This document shows, one piece after another, positions 5,369 to 10,208 of a DNA stretch of 10,208 bases. The translations under genes and the position numbers were made by a program. The notes below the pieces were generated by a model that saw only the letters and a list, made by a program, of their open reading frames with translations, ran no database searches and had not been told where the DNA came from. The DNA is taken from the NCBI GenBank assembly GCA_900553765.1, contig USET01000033.1:1-10208 (forward strand). The letters run 5' to 3'. The first letter of the stretch is position 1. Every line of letters begins with the position of its first letter. The DNA comes from an uncultured Mycoplasmatota bacterium (GTDB lineage Bacteria > Bacillota_I > Bacilli_A > RF39 > UBA660).

Positions 5369-7912
5369 CTATTCCTTTCTTAGTTCTTTCAATTCATTCA
5401 GTAAATTCAACGCTTCTAGTGGTGTCACTGAAAGTGGATCAATTTCATCGAGCCGTTTCTCCACTTTTGAATCTTCCTTCGGAATTAATTCATCGATTGG
5501 AAGTGCTTCTTGAATTTTTAAATCCCGCTTCGCTTCTGTCTTCTCATATACAGATAATATCTGATTTGCTCTCGTTATCAAAGAAGATGGTAGATTAGCG
5601 AGTTTGGCAACGTGAATTCCGTAACTTTTATCGATACTTCCTTCTTTAATTTTATGTAAAAATGTAATCGTTCCATTTTCTTCATATGCACTAACATGAA
5701 TGTTTTTTAAATGCTTTAAATTTTCCTCTAAATCCGTAAGCTCGTGATAGTGTGTCGAAAAGAGTGTTTTTGCATGAATTTTATTATGAATATATTCGAT
5801 GATCGCTTGTGCGAGTGCCATTCCATCAAACGTTGCCGTTCCACGTCCTAACTCATCAAATAAAATCAAACTATTTTCGGTTGCATTCTCAATGGCGCGA
5901 TTCGCTTCATTCATCTCTACCATAAATGTCGATTCCCCACTCACTAAATCATCACTAGCTCCAATTCTCGTAAAAATCGCATCGAAGACAGGTAGTGTTG
6001 CTTTACTTGCTGGAACGAAACATCCGATTTGTGCCATGATAACGGTAATTGCCATCTGTCTCATATAAGTTGACTTCCCAGCCATGTTTGGCCCTGTAAT
6101 TAAAAGAATGTCCGTATTTTGATCCATGACGATATCATTATCGACAAACTCGTCTGACATTACTTTCTCAACAACAGGATGACGATTATTATAGATTGCA
6201 ACATTGTGTTCTCGATTTAAAACAGGTCTCACATAGTTGTTCTCCTCCGTAACTGTTGCAAATGCTTGCAGCACATCGATCTCACTAATGACTTTGGCAA
6301 TCGCTTGTAATTTTGGAATCTCTTTTTTTATTCTATCACGAATTTGAACAAACAATTCGTACTCTAAATCGATAATCTTTTCCTCCGCATTTAAAATCAA
6401 CGCTTCCTTTTCTTTTAAAATCGGACTGATATATCGTTCACAGTTACTTAACGTTTGCTTTCGTTCGTATCCATATTCTTCTTTAACTAAATTTGTCTGT
6501 CCTTTTGATACTTCGATATAGTATCCGAAAACTCTGTTATATCCTACCTTTAAAGTTTTAATACCGGTACGTTCTTTTTCTTCTGCTTCAAAGCGTGCAA
6601 CAAAATCTTTTCCACCTTTGCGAAGATCTTTTAATTCATCCAATTCTCGATGATACCCTTCCTTAATCAAGTATCCTTCCTTTATAGATATAGGCGGATT
6701 TTCGTAGATGCTATCTTCTAGTAATTGGTATAATTCAGGAAGTGTCTCAACGTTTTTGTAAAATCCAATCTGTTCTAAAATTTCGTGAATTCCCGGAAGT
6801 ACCTTCAACGAATTTTTTAACTGAAGCAAGTCTCTTGCATTCGCATTTCCAAAGGCAATTCTACCAGATAATCTCTCTAAGTCATATACCTCGTAAAGTA
6901 AGTTTTGCAAATCGGCTTTGATGAGAAATTCTTTTAATAAAATTTCTACCATATCATAGCGACGCTCAATTTCGTCGATATCGACAAGTGGGTTTTCTAT
7001 AAATTGTTTTAACATACGTGATCCCATCGCCGTCTTCGTCTTGTCTAACAGCCAGATCAGTGAGTTGTTTCTTTGTTTCAAGCGCAAAGTTTCTGTCAAC
7101 TCTAAGTTTCTCTTCGTATGAATATCCATCTTTAATGATTTTTTCTTTTCTCTTACGACTGCTGGTTGTAAGTGCGAAAGATCTCTTTTTTGCGTATCTA
7201 ACATATAACAGATCAAATGTTTTAAAGCATCGATCAATCGAACATCAGTGATATTTTGATAGATCGTCTCATATTCTTTTGGAACATCGTTTGCATCTGT
7301 AATCGTCACGCTCATGTGAAACTGGTGTTTGAGTAACGATACGATCGCTTTATCGACGTTGCTCGCAATAATCATTTCCTTCATTCCGATACTGACGATT
7401 TCACTTACGATATTCGTCGCGTTGTGTTCTTCTATGCTGACGTTCATCTCACCAGTTGAGATATCACCATATGCAAGTCCATACGCATGACCATAGTCGA
7501 CCAGTGCGCCAATGTAATTATTTTCGTATTCTAATAACGATTCATTATCGATAATCGTACCTTTACTGATAATCTGTATAATCCCTCGTTTTACGATCCC
7601 TTTTACACTCTTAGGATCTTCCAATTGTTCACATATTCCAACTTTATATCCTTTATCTACTAATTTATCGATATATATATTTGCAGCGTGATGAGGAATT
7701 CCACACATAGGAATGCGTTCCTCTAGTCCTGCGTTTTTCCCAGTTAATGTAAGTTCTAATTCTCGAGATGCTGTAATCGCATCCTCGAAAAACATTTCGT
7801 AAAAATCACCTAGGCGGAAAAATAGTAAAATATCTTCATTTTCGTCTTTGATTTCTAAATATTGTTTCATCATCGGTGTTACTTTATTCCGATCAACTTC
7901 ACTTCTTTTCAT
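5369..7912 (-). CDS. mutS: DNA mismatch repair protein MutS
   Basis: MutS is a dimeric ATPase that recognises base mismatches and small loops and recruits MutL to start strand-specific repair. The 847-residue protein is full length. The mismatch-binding domain begins TPMMKQYLEIK and carries FFRLGDFYEMF, with the Phe-x-Glu mismatch-reading motif at F37-Y38-E39. Connector, core and clamp domains fill the middle. The ATPase domain has Walker A GPNMAGKST at 607-615, Walker B ending in D686-E687 within LILFDELGRGTATFD, and STHYHEL just after. The C-terminus (DPLSVTPLEALNLLNELKEL) is the usual helical tail. The ATG at 7910-7912 follows AGGTGG at 7917-7922. mutL is not next to it; the next gene on the transcript is a small membrane protein. 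I see no sign of damage. Confidence 0.98.
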   Translation of the reverse strand: MKRSEVDRNKVTPMMKQYLEIKDENEDILLFFRLGDFYEMFFEDAITASRELELTLTGKNAGLEERIPMCGIPHHAANIYIDKLVDKGYKVGICEQLEDPKSVKGIVKRGIIQIISKGTIIDNESLLEYENNYIGALVDYGHAYGLAYGDISTGEMNVSIEEHNATNIVSEIVSIGMKEMIIASNVDKAIVSLLKHQFHMSVTITDANDVPKEYETIYQNITDVRLIDALKHLICYMLDTQKRDLSHLQPAVVREKKKSLKMDIHTKRNLELTETLRLKQRNNSLIWLLDKTKTAMGSRMLKQFIENPLVDIDEIERRYDMVEILLKEFLIKADLQNLLYEVYDLERLSGRIAFGNANARDLLQLKNSLKVLPGIHEILEQIGFYKNVETLPELYQLLEDSIYENPPISIKEGYLIKEGYHRELDELKDLRKGGKDFVARFEAEEKERTGIKTLKVGYNRVFGYYIEVSKGQTNLVKEEYGYERKQTLSNCERYISPILKEKEALILNAEEKIIDLEYELFVQIRDRIKKEIPKLQAIAKVISEIDVLQAFATVTEENNYVRPVLNREHNVAIYNNRHPVVEKVMSDEFVDNDIVMDQNTDILLITGPNMAGKSTYMRQMAITVIMAQIGCFVPASKATLPVFDAIFTRIGASDDLVSGESTFMVEMNEANRAIENATENSLILFDELGRGTATFDGMALAQAIIEYIHNKIHAKTLFSTHYHELTDLEENLKHLKNIHVSAYEENGTITFLHKIKEGSIDKSYGIHVAKLANLPSSLITRANQILSVYEKTEAKRDLKIQEALPIDELIPKEDSKVEKRLDEIDPLSVTPLEALNLLNELKELRKE

Positions 7913-7916
7913 ATGA

Positions 7917-7958
7917 CCACCTATCTAATATTGTAACAAAAATTAAAAAACAAGTCCA
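7917..7958 (-). promoter_or_regulatory. promoter and ribosome binding site of mutS
   Basis: The minus strand shows -35 TGGACT (7953-7958), a 17-base spacer and -10 TACAAT (7930-7935). The predicted start near 7923 leaves a leader of about 11 bases that is essentially the AGGTGG site (7917-7922), four bases before the ATG. Confidence 0.6.
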
Positions 7959-7970
7959 TGTGTGTGGTAG

Positions 7971-8009
7971 ATATTTCCAAAGAAACCCATCATGACTGGA
8001 TGGGTTTCT
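7971..8009 (-). terminator. intrinsic terminator of the phospholipase C-family gene
   Basis: A perfect eleven-pair stem (7981-7991 with 7999-8009) with a seven-base loop overlaps the TAG stop at 8008-8010. The U-run on the minus strand is short (TTTCTTT); the plus-strand side (ctttttaaaa) is better, although no plus-strand gene leads into it. Confidence 0.65.
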
Positions 8010-8961
8010 ACTTTTTAAAATATCTCATTTTCGTTTTTTTGAACTCCGATACTCCTGTCAAATAAGAATTCGATGGAAAGTCTTTCATACATTCTTTTAC
8101 GTCTTCTTTTCCGACAAAGACATCGTGGAATTTAGAAATCCACATCACAGCTTCCTCTATTGCTTCTTCGTATAGTTCGAAAAACGATTCTGTTTTCTCA
8201 ATAGATGCATCCACCGGATAGCACCAATTGTTATGTTCGCAATTAAAATAGGTAGCTTTTCTTCTTAAATCGTTCGCATACGATAAATATTGCCACTTTT
8301 TTCCTCTATGTAGTTTCAAACGATCACAAATACGATAAAACTTTAATTTTCTCCCATGTGGATCATAGGAGAGAAAACGATGTACGAATCTCATTTTTCG
8401 CATAGATTTTAAATAACACTTTCCCATATCTTCTTTCCGATAAGTCTTCATTATCGTATCGTCCAACAGATGTTCTAGAGAAGATGAAAATGTGCGTGGT
8501 GGAAATAAATATCGATCATGACGAATGATTGCAGGATTTTTCTTCTCTTTCTTTTCCATGTAATAAAGATCTAATAATAGTTCCATTTCTCTATGAGAAT
8601 TTTTACTTTGATTTTTATTCTTAGTGTTAGATCCCGTTTGATAAAAAATCAAAGGATGCGTTTTCATATCCAATATATAATGTAACAAAAAGCCATAGAA
8701 AGCGGAGATCACTTCTTTCTTTTTCTCTAGACGATATCGTTTCATATATTCGATATAAGTTTCAAAAAAACGTTTAGTTTTATGAGAATGCATTTCCTTT
8801 CCAAACGACCGCACCTTCGAAGAAAAGAAATGATAGTAGAGCATATCGGGACCTTGTGCGAATATGCGCATCGTATCTCGTTCTACTTTTTGTTTGACAC
8901 GAGACGGTAGTTTTCGATATACATCATCAGCAAAGTAAGCATGTGTCATCGCACTCGGCAT
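8008..8961 (-). CDS. zinc-dependent phospholipase C family protein
   Basis: This 317-residue protein of the bacterial zinc phospholipase C / S1-P1 nuclease-like fold has all expected metal ligands in order: H7 (THAYFADDV), D39 in AQGPD, H58 (GKEMHSH), H94 and D98 (HYILD), H102 (HP), and H123 with E127 (HREME). This matches the H / D / H / HxxxD / H / HxxxE series of Bacillus cereus phospholipase C. No signal peptide or membrane helix is visible, unlike the secreted toxins, so it probably acts in the cytoplasm or at the inner membrane face. The second half (about 135-317) is rich in Lys, Arg and aromatic residues and has no motif I can name. The substrate cannot be read from the sequence. The ATG at 8959-8961 has AAGGAG at 8971-8976. 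The gene is monocistronic, with its own promoter and terminator. Confidence 0.85.
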   Translation of the reverse strand: MPSAMTHAYFADDVYRKLPSRVKQKVERDTMRIFAQGPDMLYYHFFSSKVRSFGKEMHSHKTKRFFETYIEYMKRYRLEKKKEVISAFYGFLLHYILDMKTHPLIFYQTGSNTKNKNQSKNSHREMELLLDLYYMEKKEKKNPAIIRHDRYLFPPRTFSSSLEHLLDDTIMKTYRKEDMGKCYLKSMRKMRFVHRFLSYDPHGRKLKFYRICDRLKLHRGKKWQYLSYANDLRRKATYFNCEHNNWCYPVDASIEKTESFFELYEEAIEEAVMWISKFHDVFVGKEDVKECMKDFPSNSYLTGVSEFKKTKMRYFKK

Positions 8962-8989
8962 AATTCCACTCTCCTTTTCTTAAGCGTTT

Positions 8990-9018
8990 ATTATATCGTA
9001 GATAGGATAGAATTGCAA
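8990..9018 (-). promoter_or_regulatory. promoter of the phospholipase C-family gene
   Basis: The minus strand shows -10 TATAAT (8990-8995), a 17-base spacer and a moderate -35 TTGCAA (9013-9018). The predicted start near 8983 gives a leader of about 22 bases containing AAGGAGAG. Confidence 0.7.
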
Positions 9019-9040
9019 TATTGCCTCTTTTGGAACACGC

Positions 9041-9066
9041 AAAAAAGAGATTTTTTCAATCTCTTT
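9041..9066 (-). terminator. intrinsic terminator of the leucine-rich-repeat surface gene
   Basis: The nine-pair stem AAAGAGATT / AATCTCTTT (9044-9052 with 9058-9066) has a five-base loop and ends in a run of six T on the minus strand. The TAA stop (9065-9067) overlaps the stem. Confidence 0.8.
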
Positions 9067-10198
9067 ACGATGAAGATACAACTGTGTTTAGACAAGTTCC
9101 CGTAACAAAAGTACAATTCATTTCCGGAAGAGTTTCACCAGTTAAAACATAGAGCCAGTCAAAAGACCTACCAGTTAGATTGATGAAATGAGTAATATCA
9201 TCACTAAAAGCACGAGCGCCAATCGATATAACAGTACTTGGAATTATAACTGGAGTTTCTAATGTATCAATATAACTAAATGCGCCCTCTGAAATAGTTG
9301 TGATTCCTTCTGTCAAAGTAATAGAGGTAATAGGGTTTCTAAAAAACGCGTTTTCACCTATCACACTTACCTGCTGTGGTATTGTGATTGTCGTTAGATT
9401 ATTCTCATAAAACGCCTGTGGGCCGATAGATAATAGCGTATCAGGTAATACCACCTGTTTTAAATTTTTACTCGCAAATGCAGCTGGCGATATTTCAATC
9501 ACATTTTTTCCGTCTATTTGATCTGGAATTACTACTGTTTCATCATCACATACATAATTCGTGATAACTGTTGACGTATCAGGGTCTATTTGTACCCCAC
9601 CAATGATCTCTCCGTCGATAGGTGAAGTTGTTTCAAAACAGGTTTCAGTTGTTGGTGGTAACGTAGATGGATCGACGGCTTGCTCATAATTTAATTCTAT
9701 CTCCAACGTCTTTCCCGTCGATGGCAAACTGGTTGCAGTAGAATCAAAATCCACTCTGACTGTAAATTCTTTTTGACCTCCTTGATTTAATACTTCTCCT
9801 TTTGTTATTCCATTTATAGAATACTGTATTTCCTTTGGCATTTTCTGATTTGCCTCATCTATTCCTGTAATCTCTTTTAACTCTACATTAAAATTACTGT
9901 CATTCTTAACTATAACTGTATACTCCGCATAACTTCCAGGTAAATCTAAATCGACGTCAAAACTAGCTGTTAACTTATCAGAGCCTACACTCGCGCTATT
10001 GGTTGTAGCTTTATATACTTTCTTTTCTGTGATACTTGCTATATATACATTGAAATTTGCACTAATCTGTGAAGTACCTCGTATATTTAACCGTGTTGCT
10101 AGTATTGCATATCCCGTACTAAAAATAAACAATGCTGACAGCACTCCTATGACCATCCATTTTTGGTTTCGTTTACTTCTTCTACCTACTCTTCTCAT
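9065..10198 (-). CDS. SipW/TasA-type module fused to BspA-like leucine-rich repeats
   Basis: This exported surface protein has 377 residues. Residues 1-14 are very basic (MRRVGRRSKRNQKW), 15-34 are hydrophobic, and GYAILATRLNIRGTSQI is the SipW/TasA-type junction. The beta-rich module (about 40-173) contains DLPGSYAEYTVIVKNDSNFNVEL and ends LNYEQA. After a Pro/Thr linker (about 176-186), residues 187-230 lead into BspA-type leucine-rich repeats (LRR_5). Repeats start at Ala-Phe pairs at 240, 262, 284, 306 and 330, spaced 22-24 residues, with the V-x-L/I-P and S-I-G pattern. Cysteines at 187/217 and 362/369 could form disulfides outside the cell. Such repeats in gut bacteria often bind host or partner-cell proteins, but binding is inference here. 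Only 10 bases upstream are visible, so the promoter and most of the ribosome binding site lie outside, and the start is the best available rather than proven. Confidence 0.85.
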   Translation of the reverse strand: MRRVGRRSKRNQKWMVIGVLSALFIFSTGYAILATRLNIRGTSQISANFNVYIASITEKKVYKATTNSASVGSDKLTASFDVDLDLPGSYAEYTVIVKNDSNFNVELKEITGIDEANQKMPKEIQYSINGITKGEVLNQGGQKEFTVRVDFDSTATSLPSTGKTLEIELNYEQAVDPSTLPPTTETCFETTSPIDGEIIGGVQIDPDTSTVITNYVCDDETVVIPDQIDGKNVIEISPAAFASKNLKQVVLPDTLLSIGPQAFYENNLTTITIPQQVSVIGENAFFRNPITSITLTEGITTISEGAFSYIDTLETPVIIPSTVISIGARAFSDDITHFINLTGRSFDWLYVLTGETLPEMNCTFVTGTCLNTVVSSS

Positions 10199-10208
10199 AT
10201 TTCTCTTC

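Noticed and set aside
1332..7251. Plus-strand open frames (for example at 1332-1532, 2907-3164, 3689-3877, 5799-6068 and 7018-7251)
   Set aside because: They lie opposite clearly identified minus-strand genes, lack ribosome binding sites and promoters, and have no recognisable domains.
7981..8020. Plus-strand terminator at the strong hairpin
   Set aside because: It has the better U-run on the plus strand, but no plus-strand gene leads into it, so it is listed only as the terminator of the minus-strand gene, possibly bidirectional.
1..10208. CRISPR arrays, tRNA or rRNA genes, transposons and prophage genes
   Set aside because: No regularly spaced repeats, cloverleaf-like segments, transposase motifs or terminal repeats were seen; nearly all sequence is accounted for by minus-strand genes.

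Overview
The window comes from an AT-rich, low-GC Gram-positive bacterium (Bacillota). It resembles the uncultured gut Bacilli of the RF39/Erysipelotrichia type, but that placement is inference. The grounds are strong AGGAGG-type ribosome binding sites, near-consensus sigma-A promoters (TTGACx / TATAAT), intrinsic terminators, Bacillota-type MutS, XseA, XseB and NusB, and a set of surface proteins with SipW/TasA-type N-termini, one of them carrying BspA-like leucine-rich repeats. The standard code fits: the long housekeeping genes read through intact with TGG for Trp. Every gene lies on the minus strand, so the text below runs from the right edge to the left in transcription order. No gene-free stretch exceeds 300 bases, and I saw no tRNA, rRNA, CRISPR array or mobile element.

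Region by region: (1) 10198-9065 is a surface protein joining a SipW/TasA-type module to BspA-like leucine-rich repeats, closed by a terminator. (2) 8961-8008 is a zinc-dependent phospholipase C family protein with its own promoter and terminator. (3) 7912-5369 is mutS, followed 9 bases later by a tightly coupled small membrane protein (5359-4973) and a terminator. (4) 4894-4496 is an unrecognised two-helix membrane protein with a near-perfect promoter. (5) 4423-4013 is nusB, and 3921-2418 is xseA-xseB, each unit with its own promoter and terminator. (6) 2354-1236 is a SipW/TasA-type protein with a C-terminal ligand- or surface-type domain, followed by a terminator. (7) 1045-524 and 510 to beyond position 1 are two short tandem SipW/TasA-type proteins on one transcript that runs off the left edge.

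The housekeeping core handles mismatch recognition (MutS), single-strand DNA degradation (exonuclease VII, which can act downstream of mismatch repair in some bacteria) and rRNA antitermination (NusB). It is flanked on both sides by surface genes that share one exported module. That module runs from a G-Y-[AS]-x-L motif at the end of the membrane helix to a [LV]-[NDE]-Y-x-Q motif about 140 residues later. It occurs four times in 10 kb, twice alone and twice as a carrier for a different C-terminal domain. No SipW-type signal peptidase is visible here.

Two architectural points stand out. First, five of six intrinsic terminators have the stop codon of the gene they close built into the hairpin stem. 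Three promoters sit hard against, or overlap, the preceding terminator, and predicted 5' leaders are only about 10-20 nucleotides. Second, the promoter of the tandem short surface genes is the exception: it is flanked by a 15-base inverted repeat (14 of 15 matching) and followed by a longer leader with a GC-rich hairpin near the predicted 5' end. This makes it the best candidate in the window for dedicated regulation.
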